From contig JAFPZK010000053.1 in assembly GCA_017417315.1 (NCBI GenBank), positions 294,592-358,591 of the forward strand: DNA of 64,000 nucleotides. The letters are read 5' to 3'. Positions 24,886 to 33,537 of the stretch are shown in pieces (the first letter of the stretch is position 1; each line of letters begins with the position of its first letter). The position numbers were made by a program, and so were the translations under genes. A model generated the notes under the pieces. The model saw nothing but the letters and a program-made list of their open reading frames with translations. It made no database searches and was not told the origin of the DNA. The stretch is from Bacteroidales bacterium (GTDB taxonomy: Bacteria; Bacteroidota; Bacteroidia; Bacteroidales; UBA3824).

Positions 24886-26559
24886 TCATTTCCCCAACCT
24901 TGCCTGCACCACATTCACCACGTAGTCGCCGAGTTTTTCACATTCGTTGATGATGTCGATGAAGATTGTGCCGATTTCGTAGCCATATTCTTTTTCCTCG
25001 ATGGAGCGGATGCTGTCTTGTTTGAGACGTTTGCGCAATGCATTGATTTCGTTTTCGATACGGAAGGTCTCATCGATTTTCTGTTCGGCTTTGCGACCTT
25101 TTATGGTCTTAATCATCTGATTGATGGCAGCCTCGGCAAGTGTCATCATTTCAGAAAGTTGCGAGTATTGGTGGTCGTTGAAATCTTTGCCAGACGATTT
25201 TTTGCGCCTCAAAGCCCGCGCCTGATTGTAGCACGAGTCGGCAATGCTCTCCAATTCGCTGATTTCGCGTAAAAGACGGCGGACTTTTTCCTTGGTTTCG
25301 TCGGATAAGTGGTTGTCGCTCAGGAGTTCGAGGTAACGCGCAATCTCAATTTCGGTCTTGTCGCAAAAGTCCTCCGTCTTCTCGATTTCAGCGAAAAGTT
25401 TTTCAAATTCGTCATCGCTTTTGGCAACTGACAATTGACGAACATTGTCGAACATCGTCCTCAGTCGCAATGCAAAATTGGTAGTCTCCTTTTGTGCTTG
25501 AAGCACAGATATTTCGGGAGTTTTGATGATGCCCGATTGAATGTATTCGAGGCGAAACTCTTCTTGTTTGCCCTTGTTTTTTTCGGGGAGGATTATAGTT
25601 ACCAACTGTTCTATTTTTGGTACGAACCAAACCAAAATCAGCGTGTTAGCCACGTTAAAACAGGTATGGAACATCGCCAAAACCACGGGCAGGTTAGTGA
25701 AAGTTTTTGCTTCGGGGTCAACGCCTGCCAACCGGCACACCATATTGGTGAACGGATAAAAAGCGCACAGCACCCAAATCACTCCGAACACGTTGAAAAT
25801 CAGGTGCGCCATAGCCGTTCTGCGAGCCTGAGTGTTGGCGGCGAGGGCGGCGAGGTTGGCGGTGGCAGTGGTTCCGATGTTTTCGCCCATAACGAGTGCG
25901 ATGCCTAAATGTATCGGCAAAACTCCTGTGCTACAAAGCATTATGGTAACAGCCATCACCGCCGCCGACGATTGCGCAATGCAGGTAATCACAGTGCCAA
26001 TCAGCACAAAAACAATTATTGAGAAATAACTTTGAGTGTCGAAACCCGAAAAGAACTCCACAACGCTCTGATTGTTAGCCAAATCCATCTCTTTGGCAAT
26101 GACGTTGAGCATTATCAGTGAAAGGAACATAAACGCCGCTCCGAACAAGAAATTGCCAAAAAATCTGTGCCTTTTGATATAAATAAATATCACACCGATA
26201 AGAAACGACGGGTAAATTATGGTGTACAAATCAACGTTGTATCCGAGCGAGATAATCCACGCGGTGAGGGTTGTGCCGATGTTTGCGCCCATCACCACCG
26301 ATATTGCCTGCGCAAGTGTGAGAAGTCCCGCATTGACGAAACTCACTGTCATTACGGTAGTTGCCGACGACGACTGCACCGCGCTTGTGATGAATGCGCC
26401 CGTGAGGATTCCTGTAAAACGGTTGGAGGTCATCGCCCCGAGAATGTGCCTCAGATGACGTCCTGCCATCTGTTGCAGCGAGTCGCTCATCGTTTTCATT
26501 CCAAAAATCAACAGTCCGAGCGTGCCGAGTATTTTTACGGCAAAAATTAGGATTTCCAT
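24886..26559 (-). CDS. Na+/phosphate cotransporter with PhoU-like C-terminus (NptA/YjbB family)
   Basis: This 557-residue protein has two inverted QSSSATT/QSSAAVM repeats (SAVQSSSATTVMTVSF near 60, CIAQSSAAVMAVTIM near 195) and GANIGTT/GENIGTT, the hallmarks of type II Na/Pi transporters, with about nine TM helices. Residues 350-557 are a helical PhoU-like domain. A close paralogue of identical length lies at 45468-47141. The TerC-family gene is 13 bases upstream and probably co-transcribed. Confidence 0.9.
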   Translation of the reverse strand: MEILIFAVKILGTLGLLIFGMKTMSDSLQQMAGRHLRHILGAMTSNRFTGILTGAFITSAVQSSSATTVMTVSFVNAGLLTLAQAISVVMGANIGTTLTAWIISLGYNVDLYTIIYPSFLIGVIFIYIKRHRFFGNFLFGAAFMFLSLIMLNVIAKEMDLANNQSVVEFFSGFDTQSYFSIIVFVLIGTVITCIAQSSAAVMAVTIMLCSTGVLPIHLGIALVMGENIGTTATANLAALAANTQARRTAMAHLIFNVFGVIWVLCAFYPFTNMVCRLAGVDPEAKTFTNLPVVLAMFHTCFNVANTLILVWFVPKIEQLVTIILPEKNKGKQEEFRLEYIQSGIIKTPEISVLQAQKETTNFALRLRTMFDNVRQLSVAKSDDEFEKLFAEIEKTEDFCDKTEIEIARYLELLSDNHLSDETKEKVRRLLREISELESIADSCYNQARALRRKKSSGKDFNDHQYSQLSEMMTLAEAAINQMIKTIKGRKAEQKIDETFRIENEINALRKRLKQDSIRSIEEKEYGYEIGTIFIDIINECEKLGDYVVNVVQARLGK

Positions 26560-26572
26560 TATTTCTAATTAT

Positions 26573-27568
26573 TTAATTCTTTTTCTTTTTAAGAATGGCG
26601 GACAATGCCATCGAAAGTCCTAATACAGAGAATATTACGATAAGACTTACAAGAGTTGGAATTTCGATGTGAGGCATTGCGATGTTCCATCCAAAATGTT
26701 GGAAAACTGCGTTGATATAGCCGTCCATAGCAAGCAACATCTTGACACCCACAAAGATAAGGATTATGCCCAAACCGTATTTTAAGTATTTGAAATATTG
26801 CGACACCGCAGCCAACGCAAAGTACAAGGCGCGGAGTCCGAGGATTGCGAAGATGTTGCTCGTGAGCACTATAAATGGGTCGCGGCTAACTGAGAACACC
26901 GCAGGAATACTGTCAACGGCAAACGCCACGTCGGTGGTTTCGATTACGATGAGCGCAACAAAAAGAGGTGTGGCAAATCTACGACCGTTTTCCTTGATGA
27001 AAAATTTATCGTCGCGCATACCGTCGGTAACGGGGTACAACTTCTTGAACCACTTGACGATAACATTCTTCGACGGGTCGGTGGATTGGTTGTCGTCGCT
27101 TGCAAACATCTTGGAGCCTGTGTAGAGAAGGAAGATTCCGAAAAGTCCCAACACCCATTCAAATTTTTCCACCATAGCCGCACCTGCAAAAATGAAGATG
27201 CTCCTGAGTACCAACGCCCCGAAAATGCCCCAAAACAGTACTTCGTGCTGATATTTTCGTTCAACGCCAAAGAACGAAAAGAGCATCAGGAAGACAAAAA
27301 GGTTGTCCATCGAAAGCGACTTTTCGATAAGGTAGCCTGACAGAAACTCCATCGCTTTTTCGTGCGGGTCGTGAGGATAAAAGAAGTAGATTCCAACGCA
27401 GAAGAGTAGCGAAACGCCTATCCAAACGCCTGTCATTCGGAGTGCTTCGCCCACATTTACCTCGTGCTGACCTTTGCGTCCGAACATTTTGAGGTCGGCA
27501 ACCAACATTATCAGCACCAAAACATAAAACACTATCCAAGCCCAAAGGGGCATTCCCATAAAATCCAT
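26573..27568 (-). CDS. TerC/Alx-family membrane protein
   Basis: This 331-residue protein has about nine TM segments. SLDNLFVFLMLFSFF (about 85-100) and VIETTDVAFAVDSIPAVF (about 205-222) carry the conserved acidic residues of TerC/Alx (DN...F and TDxxFAxDSI). Recent work links the family to Mn2+ export and to metalation of exported proteins; older names refer to tellurite. It is the likely first gene of an operon with the Na/Pi transporter. Confidence 0.9.
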   Translation of the reverse strand: MDFMGMPLWAWIVFYVLVLIMLVADLKMFGRKGQHEVNVGEALRMTGVWIGVSLLFCVGIYFFYPHDPHEKAMEFLSGYLIEKSLSMDNLFVFLMLFSFFGVERKYQHEVLFWGIFGALVLRSIFIFAGAAMVEKFEWVLGLFGIFLLYTGSKMFASDDNQSTDPSKNVIVKWFKKLYPVTDGMRDDKFFIKENGRRFATPLFVALIVIETTDVAFAVDSIPAVFSVSRDPFIVLTSNIFAILGLRALYFALAAVSQYFKYLKYGLGIILIFVGVKMLLAMDGYINAVFQHFGWNIAMPHIEIPTLVSLIVIFSVLGLSMALSAILKKKKN

Positions 27569-27644
27569 TTGTTATAAATTTTTATTCGTTTTTAATGACG
27601 CTGCAAAATTATAACACGGAAATGAGAATATAGAAGATTTTGGG

Positions 27645-28511
27645 TTACATTGCTGTTACATTGAGTTGATTGTCTTCATCTTTGTCGTCAAGTTTCAGAT
27701 AATCAGAGGCTTTTTCTGACGAAATCACGCTGTGTCCTATCTGTTTTTCGATGTCTTGACGGGCAATTTTTGCAGCGTGTCCGCCGCTTTGTGCCACTTG
27801 ACGGTTTTCCGACATACTTTTGGGATTGCGGTGTTTTGATATTTCTGTTGTTGCGGCTTCTGCCAAAGTGTTGAGCGCAAGTTCCAAATTTGTCATATTA
27901 TCACGCAAATTCTCCTTTTTGAGCCCTTTGTATTGTTTGTATTCGCTTGTTGTCATTCCGCTCCAAGCCTTGGTCAAGATGTTGGTGAGTATCGCAAAAT
28001 CACGCTGTTCTGTTACTCCTGAACGCCGCCATTCATTGGTCAGTTCGTTGCGGGTGCGGATAGATTTCATACGGTTCTCAATCCATTTGTCAGAATAACC
28101 CTGCCTGCGGTAATCCTCAACAGCCATTTCAAACGTCAGTTCGGGGTCTATCATTTGGTCGATACGCTGACTGCCCACCTCGGCGAGCCATTGTTTGATT
28201 GGCTCTGCCTTTTTGGACGGAATCGCCTGAATAATGCGCAGCAACTGTTCCATATCGGCAACATCGGTGTTGTATTTTTTGCCGTCAGAAGCAATCATTT
28301 TCAGTTGGTAACAATTTGTTACCAACTCAAATCCTTCCTTTATCAGTCTGCCTTTCAGGACTTTCCAATATTTACGCGCGGCTTGGTAGTCGCTGTCGGT
28401 CAGCACTGCGACTACATCAACGATGGAAAACCAATACTTTTCGAGTTTGGCATCCCATTCAATTCGTATTTTCTTGCCTTCAAATAGTTGTATTGTAGAA
28501 TTAGCCTCCAT
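27645..28511 (-). CDS. Bro-N domain protein (phage antirepressor-like)
   Basis: This 288-residue protein has, at residues 8-110, a Bro-N-like domain: FEGKKIRIEWDAKLEKYWFSIVDVVAVL, DYQAARKYWKVLKGR and MEQLLRIIQAIPSKKAEPIKQW. The C-terminal part is helical and polar (KNRMKSIRTRNELTNEWRRSG..., then QSGGHAAKIARQDIEKQIG). Bro-N domains bind DNA in viruses and prophages, but many bacterial copies with this C-terminus occur outside prophages. No phage structural genes are nearby. It has its own perfect promoter. Confidence 0.82.
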   Translation of the reverse strand: MEANSTIQLFEGKKIRIEWDAKLEKYWFSIVDVVAVLTDSDYQAARKYWKVLKGRLIKEGFELVTNCYQLKMIASDGKKYNTDVADMEQLLRIIQAIPSKKAEPIKQWLAEVGSQRIDQMIDPELTFEMAVEDYRRQGYSDKWIENRMKSIRTRNELTNEWRRSGVTEQRDFAILTNILTKAWSGMTTSEYKQYKGLKKENLRDNMTNLELALNTLAEAATTEISKHRNPKSMSENRQVAQSGGHAAKIARQDIEKQIGHSVISSEKASDYLKLDDKDEDNQLNVTAM

Positions 28512-28545
28512 ATTATTGAAATTCTTGATAGTGTTTTCGATTTGG

Positions 28546-28576
28546 CAAAGTTACTAAAAAATATCGGAGAGACAAA
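28546..28576 (-). promoter_or_regulatory. Promoter of the Bro-N gene
   Basis: Minus strand: TTTG (28576-28573), 19 bases, TAACTTTG (28553-28546): an exact match, 35 bases upstream of ATG 28511. Confidence 0.75.
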
Positions 28577-28584
28577 AAAGTTTT

Positions 28585-29505
28585 TTATTTCGCCAACCCA
28601 AAACGCATCGTAAGTCCTCCGTTTTCAGCGTTTTGAGCCGAGATGGTGCCGCCGTGAAAAAGTACGGCGTTTTTTACAATCGAAAGTCCCAAACCTGTGC
28701 CGCCTTGTTTTCGGCTGCGGCTCTTGTCGGTGCGGTAAAATCGCTCAAAAATACGTTCCAAATGGCACTCATCAACACCGGGACCGTTGTCTTTGAAAGT
28801 AAAAATCCACATCACGCCGCTCTCCTGAGCCGAAATTTCCACCGCGCTGCCCGCTCCGGCGTAGTTGATGGAATTTTCCAAAAGATTGCGGAAAATGCTG
28901 TAAATCAACATCTCGTTGCCGTTGATGCAGATGTTTTCGGGAAGACAGTTGTTCACAGTCAGTCCGTTTTTCTGTATCAGCGGAAGCATATCTTCAATCA
29001 CTTGCGAAACTATTATTGAAACGTTAATCCGCTCTTTTTTAAGCATTTGCGGAGCATAATCCATTTGATTGAGCATCGAAATGTCGCCGATGAGCGAACT
29101 AAGCCTTTTGGCTTGAAACGCCGTCCGCTCCACAAATTTTTGTGTTATTTCGGGTGTAACATTCTGATTTTCAAGGATGGTTTCGGTGTAGCCGAGAATC
29201 GCCGCCACGGGAGTTTTGAGTTCGTGGGCTATGTTTTGCGTGAGTTCGCGACGGAGTGCCGCCTGTTTTTCAGCCTCACGGCGCGACAACCGCTCGTCCA
29301 TACTCTTGGCGTAACGGTGCAACAGAAATCCGAGCACAATCATCACCACCACAGAAAACAGAATCAGATGCGTGTCGGTGGTTTCGTTAAAGGGCTGAAT
29401 TTCGTACTTGTCGAAATCCTCAAACAGCACAAACACAACGCCATATACCAAGAAAACAGCCATCACGCTGAGCCACATTTTTTTGCCTTCCGTAAGTTTT
29501 TTCAT
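28585..29505 (-). CDS. Membrane sensor histidine kinase
   Basis: This 306-residue protein has two TM helices (about 11-28, 47-63) flanking a very short periplasmic loop. A HisKA domain with NIAHELKTPVAAILGY (H94) follows, then an N box (FRNLLENSINYA), a G1 box (DNGPGV) and a G2 box (GGTGLGLSIV). ATG 29505 is preferred over a TTG at 29511 that would overlap the response regulator. It is encoded 2 bases after the response regulator, its clear cognate. The small sensor region gives no hint of the signal; it may sense the membrane or a membrane partner such as the 30776-31306 protein. Confidence 0.9.
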   Translation of the reverse strand: MKKLTEGKKMWLSVMAVFLVYGVVFVLFEDFDKYEIQPFNETTDTHLILFSVVVMIVLGFLLHRYAKSMDERLSRREAEKQAALRRELTQNIAHELKTPVAAILGYTETILENQNVTPEITQKFVERTAFQAKRLSSLIGDISMLNQMDYAPQMLKKERINVSIIVSQVIEDMLPLIQKNGLTVNNCLPENICINGNEMLIYSIFRNLLENSINYAGAGSAVEISAQESGVMWIFTFKDNGPGVDECHLERIFERFYRTDKSRSRKQGGTGLGLSIVKNAVLFHGGTISAQNAENGGLTMRFGLAK

Positions 29506-29507
29506 CG

Positions 29508-30179
29508 TCAATCCTCCAAAAATGTGTATCCAAAACCCAACCTTGCGACGATATTGGCAGAATAACGACCGATTTTTTTGCGCAGACGTGTGAGGTTAAC
29601 ATCCACTGTGCGCTCGGTAACTATCACGTTTTCAGGCCATACAGCGTCCATCAACTCCTTGCGGTTGAAGTGTTTGCCCTTGTTTTTGAGCAAAAACACC
29701 AATAGGTCAAACTCGGTTTTTGTTACCTCCGCCCTTACGCCGTCTGCTGTTACGCTTTTTTTAATGAAATCAATCACCAAACCATTGAACGACAGAGTGT
29801 TGGTCTCCTCGTATGTGCGGTTTAGAACAGCCTTCACCCTTGCCAAAACCTCCTTGATGGAGAACGGCTTTTTGATATAGTCGTCGGCACCAAGGTCAAA
29901 GCCCGTGAGGGTGTCTTCCAAAGTGTCTTTGGCGGTGATGAAGATGATTGGAATTGATTTAGTGAGTTCGTTGGTTTTCAATTGTTTAGCCAACTCCAAC
30001 CCTGAAAGTCCGGGCATCATAATGTCGAGCAAAAACAGGTCGAAACCCGCAAGTTTTTTCCTGAGCATTTCGTCGGCATTGTTGGCGGTCTCCACTTGAA
30101 AACCTGAGGTTTCGAGATTGAATTTCAGAATCTCGCACAAATCCTCCTCGTCGTCGGTAATAAGAATTTTCTTTTTCAT
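29508..30179 (-). CDS. OmpR/PhoB-family response regulator
   Basis: This 223-residue protein has a receiver domain with the acidic pocket DDEED, phospho-acceptor D52 (FLLDIMMPG), FITAK and the conserved Lys in YIKKPF. A winged-helix domain covers about 130-223 (TKTEFDLLVFLLKNKG, VIVTERTVDVNLTRLRKKIG, LGFGYTF). ATG 30179 (MKKKILITDD) is the better start; the frame extends to 30209. It is co-transcribed with the kinase and preceded by a shortened paralogue. Confidence 0.92.
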   Translation of the reverse strand: MKKKILITDDEEDLCEILKFNLETSGFQVETANNADEMLRKKLAGFDLFLLDIMMPGLSGLELAKQLKTNELTKSIPIIFITAKDTLEDTLTGFDLGADDYIKKPFSIKEVLARVKAVLNRTYEETNTLSFNGLVIDFIKKSVTADGVRAEVTKTEFDLLVFLLKNKGKHFNRKELMDAVWPENVIVTERTVDVNLTRLRKKIGRYSANIVARLGFGYTFLED

Positions 30180-30246
30180 AATGTATCGGCGCATTAAAAA
30201 CGTTGGCAATTTACAAAAAAGATTTCAGATGATAAAAGGTGTGCGT

Positions 30247-30687
30247 TTATTTCTCCGCCGAAAACATATATCCGAACCCTGCGCGAGCCACGATATTTCC
30301 GGAATACGCGCCGATTTTTTTGCGGATTCGCGCCATGTTGACATCCACGGTGCGGTCGGTAACAACCACATTTTCAGGCCATACCGACGACACCAATTCG
30401 CTGCGAGAAAACAATTTGCCCTTGTTTTTCATTAGGAACACTAAGAGGTCGTACTCGGTCTTGGTGAAGTCGGTTTTCACACCGTCCACCACCACGGTCT
30501 TGTTGTCAAGATTGATAATCAACCCCTCAAAAACAATGGTGTTACAATCCTCGCAAGCCTTTGTTAAAGCCGCCTTTGCCTTCAACAAAACCTCCTGAAC
30601 AGAAATGTTTTCTTTGGCGGTGATAACAATTAGAATTTCGCACAAATCAGGGTCGTCGTCCACTATAAGTATTTTTTTTGTCGCCAT
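30247..30687 (-). CDS. Response-regulator paralogue lacking most of its receiver domain
   Basis: This 146-residue protein begins like a normal receiver (KKILIVDDDPDLCEIL), then jumps to VITAKENISVQEVLLKAKAAL. Compared with its neighbour it lacks about 60 residues containing the phospho-acceptor Asp, and a further ~18 containing the GADDYIKKP segment, both in frame. The winged-helix half is complete and very similar (TKTEYDLLVFLMKNKG, VVVTDRTVDVNMARIRKKIG). It cannot be phosphorylated normally but may still bind the same DNA sites. It lies 67 bases upstream of the intact regulator on the same strand. Confidence 0.85.
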   Translation of the reverse strand: MATKKILIVDDDPDLCEILIVITAKENISVQEVLLKAKAALTKACEDCNTIVFEGLIINLDNKTVVVDGVKTDFTKTEYDLLVFLMKNKGKLFSRSELVSSVWPENVVVTDRTVDVNMARIRKKIGAYSGNIVARAGFGYMFSAEK

Positions 30688-30775
30688 AATGTGGATATTT
30701 TTTTGCTAAAAACTGCGGAAATGCGACAATGCACATTCCCGCAGCGAGCGTTGGAATTGACAGAAAAACAAAAAC

Positions 30776-31306
30776 TTAGTAACTTACCACCAAATTATTG
30801 AGATTATTGCATTGTGCTTTGTCGTGAACGCGGATTGGCTCTGACGGTACAAAATCGTACTCAACAAATTTGAAAATCTGCGAAAACGCTATCGAATAGT
30901 CGGTTGCAAACAGCACTTTCAACTTCATTTTTGAGGCTGACGAATGTCCTATGTCTGCCATGTCGCTGAATTTGCCTTCGTTATAAAGTTTCATAACCTC
31001 GTCGAAACGCTCTGCGTCAAACATAAATTCGCGCATTTTCATTGGCTTGTCGTCATAGAAAAATCTATCTTTCTTGACGAAAAATTTGATTAGTCCATAG
31101 ATGATAAGGCATAATCCCGCCATCAAAAGAAACATCGTTGTTGAACCGTTGTCTTTGTCGAAGTTTTGTGCTAAAAGGGCTGCCGCACCGAGTGCTATCC
31201 ATAGCAACCCTATGAAACCGAATACTTTACGTTTTGTTACGTGTCCTAATGAGAAGGCTTCTACACCTTCGTCTATTCCTAAAATTGAATTATCTTTATT
31301 TGCCAT
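30776..31306 (-). CDS. Hypothetical protein with two TM segments
   Basis: I do not recognise this 176-residue protein. Two hydrophobic helices (about 29-47 and 56-74) are followed by a cytosolic part with FVKKDRFFYDDKPMKMREFMFDAERFDEVMKLYN and a likely domain from 95 to 176. It lies upstream of, and on the same strand as, the two regulators and the kinase (gap 88 bases), so it could be a membrane partner of that system; this is inference from position only. Confidence 0.55.
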   Translation of the reverse strand: MANKDNSILGIDEGVEAFSLGHVTKRKVFGFIGLLWIALGAAALLAQNFDKDNGSTTMFLLMAGLCLIIYGLIKFFVKKDRFFYDDKPMKMREFMFDAERFDEVMKLYNEGKFSDMADIGHSSASKMKLKVLFATDYSIAFSQIFKFVEYDFVPSEPIRVHDKAQCNNLNNLVVSY

Positions 31307-31402
31307 TTTTTTTTAAATTTTTTTGATAAATTAGAATTACGGGTAACACAAAAAACACGAAACATTTCGTGCCTCAGATTTTTAAGTATGTAGAATGGCA
31401 AA

Positions 31403-31783
31403 TCAGAGCGAAAGTTTGCACAAAAAATGCAGTAATGTTCCGCCGAAATGTTTCAGGTGGCAAAACATCAAACGTTCTTGTGCGAGATATTTTAGGGGAT
31501 TGTCATCAGAAATAATAACTAACGAATTGTAAGAGAAAGTTTTACGCTTTTCGATATGACGTTGAACGGGACGAATACGAGCCACGGTTCTCAGCACGGG
31601 CGCATCGTTTGTTATCACAAGTCCAAACCACGAGAAACCGAGATTTTGTGTGTTGTCGGTATCGTTGTTTTCTAAAACAGATTTTTGAAAATCGGAATTG
31701 CAAATGTCGGTCTTCTCCTGCAACTTAAAATCGCAAGAGGTTGAAAATAAAATAATTACCAATATCAAAAGCCTGAAAATCAT
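31403..31783 (-). CDS. Small predicted lipoprotein, unknown function
   Basis: This 126-residue protein has a signal peptide (residues 1-16) with lipobox FSTSC (C17). The middle (FSWFGLVITNDAPVLRTVARIRPVQRHIEKRK) and the end (RLMFCHLKHFGGTLLHFLCK) match no family I know. The lipobox supports a real gene, but the odd C-terminus leaves open a fused or decayed gene. Confidence 0.45.
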   Translation of the reverse strand: MIFRLLILVIILFSTSCDFKLQEKTDICNSDFQKSVLENNDTDNTQNLGFSWFGLVITNDAPVLRTVARIRPVQRHIEKRKTFSYNSLVIISDDNPLKYLAQERLMFCHLKHFGGTLLHFLCKLSL

Positions 31784-31891
31784 AACTGCAAATTAAACAC
31801 ATTTTCGTCGGATAAAAAAAATAAAAATATTAAAATTTGGTTACAACTTTATTCTAAGAAAAAATTATTGAGTATGGGTGTGATAAATTCT

Positions 31892-31922
31892 TTGCCGAAT
31901 AACAAAAAATTCCTATCTTCGC
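31892..31922 (+). promoter_or_regulatory. Promoter of the SUKH-like gene pair
   Basis: TTTG 31892-31895, 19 bases, TATCTTCG 31915-31922. One mismatch in the -7 box; 25 bases upstream of ATG 31948. Confidence 0.65.
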
Positions 31923-31947
31923 CCATGGATTATTAACAGAATTAATT

Positions 31948-32760
31948 ATGCAACTCACAGGAACAATCCAAGAGCGTGTCGACCAAGCCATAGCATTTGC
32001 CAAGGCGCACCGCACCGAAAAATACGACCACGAAAAGTTCGTCAATCTTTACAAAGAGGCGGGCGTGCCGTACACCGAGGCGGCTGAAAAGTTTTGCCGC
32101 GAATGGTGCGGAGTGTTGGAAAAGGTCAAGCTTTATCCCGACAGTCCCAATGTCGTTGGCGACGACGGGTCAGAATTGCTTAGCGATATCGACTTTTCTT
32201 TTAGGATCCTCACCGACGCAGATGACCTGAGATATTGGTATGACCCCGACTATACCGAGGGTGATTATTGTGATGATTGCGCGATATGGATAAGGGAAAA
32301 TTGCGGTGCAGAAACCGTCCCCGTAGCGTCTGGGGGTTATTACTATCCGGATAAAATATGGATTAGTCCCGATGGCAAGTTGGTGACCATTTTTCCCGAC
32401 GATGGACCTTGCCATCAACACATTTACAACAATCTCGACGATTTCCTTCACGAACATTTGGACGAACACTGCGCCGACAAGGTAGAGATGGTTTTGGTTG
32501 AGAAAAGGATTGAAGGCACTTTGGACGAGCGGATTGCCACGGTAATAGAATTTGCCAAAACTCACGGCGGATTCCGCCATTGCAGGCTTTTTGCCGACTT
32601 TTATAACCGTGCGCCGTTGGATTTGAGCAAGTTAACCGCTGAACAAAACCTCTCCGACGAAGCCGCCGCCGCCCTCGTGCTTGAAATTTTGCAAGACAAC
32701 ACGCCCGATTATTGGAATGAGACAACATTGCCCGATATAATACAATTTGTGGAGGAATAA
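31948..32760 (+). CDS. Probable SUKH-3-like immunity protein
   Basis: This 270-residue soluble protein has AEKFCREWCGVL, matching the FxREFGG-type core of SUKH/SMI1 immunity proteins, within LYKEAGVPYTEAAEKFCREW. An internal repeat is visible: an N-terminal helix (TIQERVDQAIAFAKAHR) recurs at the C-terminal side (TLDERIATVIEFAKTHG). It is strongly acidic (DADDLRYWYDPDYTEGDYCDDC), common for immunity proteins that neutralise nuclease toxins. No toxin gene is beside it, so it may be an orphan immunity gene. The next gene starts 2 bases after its stop. Confidence 0.5.
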   Translation: MQLTGTIQERVDQAIAFAKAHRTEKYDHEKFVNLYKEAGVPYTEAAEKFCREWCGVLEKVKLYPDSPNVVGDDGSELLSDIDFSFRILTDADDLRYWYDPDYTEGDYCDDCAIWIRENCGAETVPVASGGYYYPDKIWISPDGKLVTIFPDDGPCHQHIYNNLDDFLHEHLDEHCADKVEMVLVEKRIEGTLDERIATVIEFAKTHGGFRHCRLFADFYNRAPLDLSKLTAEQNLSDEAAAALVLEILQDNTPDYWNETTLPDIIQFVEE

Positions 32761-32762
32761 TT

Positions 32763-33359
32763 ATGGAAAATAAAGACACACGTTTTGAAAACATCTCGAT
32801 GACAGGCCGTCTGTGCTACATTTTTATGTGCATAGAGCGGTATTTGCTCGCACGTTACCCCGACAAGGATTGGACTGTGGTTGCCCAAAAGATGTGGCAG
32901 TGGACAAAGCAATGTTGGGCCGACGGTTGGTGGGAATACGGCGACGTTGTACCCGGATATATTATGAAATTCAGGAATTTTGAGGAACTCACGTTTCCTT
33001 GCACCGACATCACACCTGAACAATTTGAAACGCTGACGGCACTATACAGGAGCATTCCAAACGGTATAGGCGAGTTAAACGACGTGCTGAACATTCCGCA
33101 TAATTTGGGGTATATATGTGATGCAGAAGATTATAAAAGCATAATTGGCGAAGAACAGACTTTGAAAGCCATCGCAAACATCGAAGGAATCCTAAAAATC
33201 CGCGGCATAGAGTTGCCCGATGTTTCACTTGTTTCGGAATATATCAAACACGACCCTCGCGACGCCGCCCGTCAAGAAAAATTAAGAATCACCGACCGCG
33301 ACGAAGTTTGGGGACAAGGCATTGATGCCGATTATCTGTCGGTGATATTGAAGAAATGA
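32763..33359 (+). CDS. Hypothetical 198-residue protein, possible immunity protein
   Basis: This is a helical soluble protein: GRLCYIFMCIERYLLARYPDKDW, AQKMWQWTKQCWADGWWEYGDVVPGYIM and EQFETLTALYRSIP. The Trp-rich helix followed by a short acidic stretch recalls helical immunity proteins of polymorphic toxin systems, but I cannot assign a family with confidence. It is coupled with the SUKH-like gene (gap of 2 bases), which supports a common function. Confidence 0.45.
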   Translation: MENKDTRFENISMTGRLCYIFMCIERYLLARYPDKDWTVVAQKMWQWTKQCWADGWWEYGDVVPGYIMKFRNFEELTFPCTDITPEQFETLTALYRSIPNGIGELNDVLNIPHNLGYICDAEDYKSIIGEEQTLKAIANIEGILKIRGIELPDVSLVSEYIKHDPRDAARQEKLRITDRDEVWGQGIDADYLSVILKK

Positions 33360-33389
33360 AAACATTTGGTGGAAAAATTTTGTTATTTT

Positions 33390-33420
33390 TTTGCGATTAT
33401 CATTAAAAACCGTATCTTTG
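33390..33420 (+). promoter_or_regulatory. Promoter of the tRNA-like gene
   Basis: TTTG 33390-33393, 19 bases, TATCTTTG 33413-33420: an exact consensus match, 29 bases upstream of the first acceptor-stem base. Confidence 0.75.
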
Positions 33421-33448
33421 CCGTGAAATTACCTTGCAACGGCATAAT

Positions 33449-33527
33449 GCGGGAATAGCTCAGTTGGTTAGAGCACACACGGTCATTTTTATGGTGTGAA
33501 GACACGAGTTCGAATCTTGTTTCCCGC
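33449..33527 (+). tRNA. tRNA-like gene with a 13-nt anticodon loop, isotype undetermined
   Basis: The cloverleaf is complete except for the anticodon loop. Acceptor stem GCGGGAA/TTCCCGC (7 of 7), D arm GCTC/GAGC with AGTTGGTTA loop, T arm ACGAG/CTTGT (one G-T) with TTCGAAT loop, and a 5-base variable region (AAGAC). The anticodon stem CACAC/GTGTG encloses GGTCATTTTTATG, 13 bases instead of 7. If U33 is the T before CAT the anticodon would read CAU, but the usual purine at 37 is missing. An alternative fold pairs CAT with ATG as an extra stem with a GGT bulge. CCA is not encoded. Promoter and downstream hairpin are intact, so it may be transcribed. Similar bodies in this phylum are often tRNA-Gly. 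Confidence 0.7.
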
Positions 33528-33537
33528 TCATTTTTTT

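Noticed and set aside
27645..28511. A prophage, suggested by the Bro-N gene and DUF5131
   Set aside because: No integrase, terminase, capsid, tail or lysis genes occur in the window; these two families also live outside phages.
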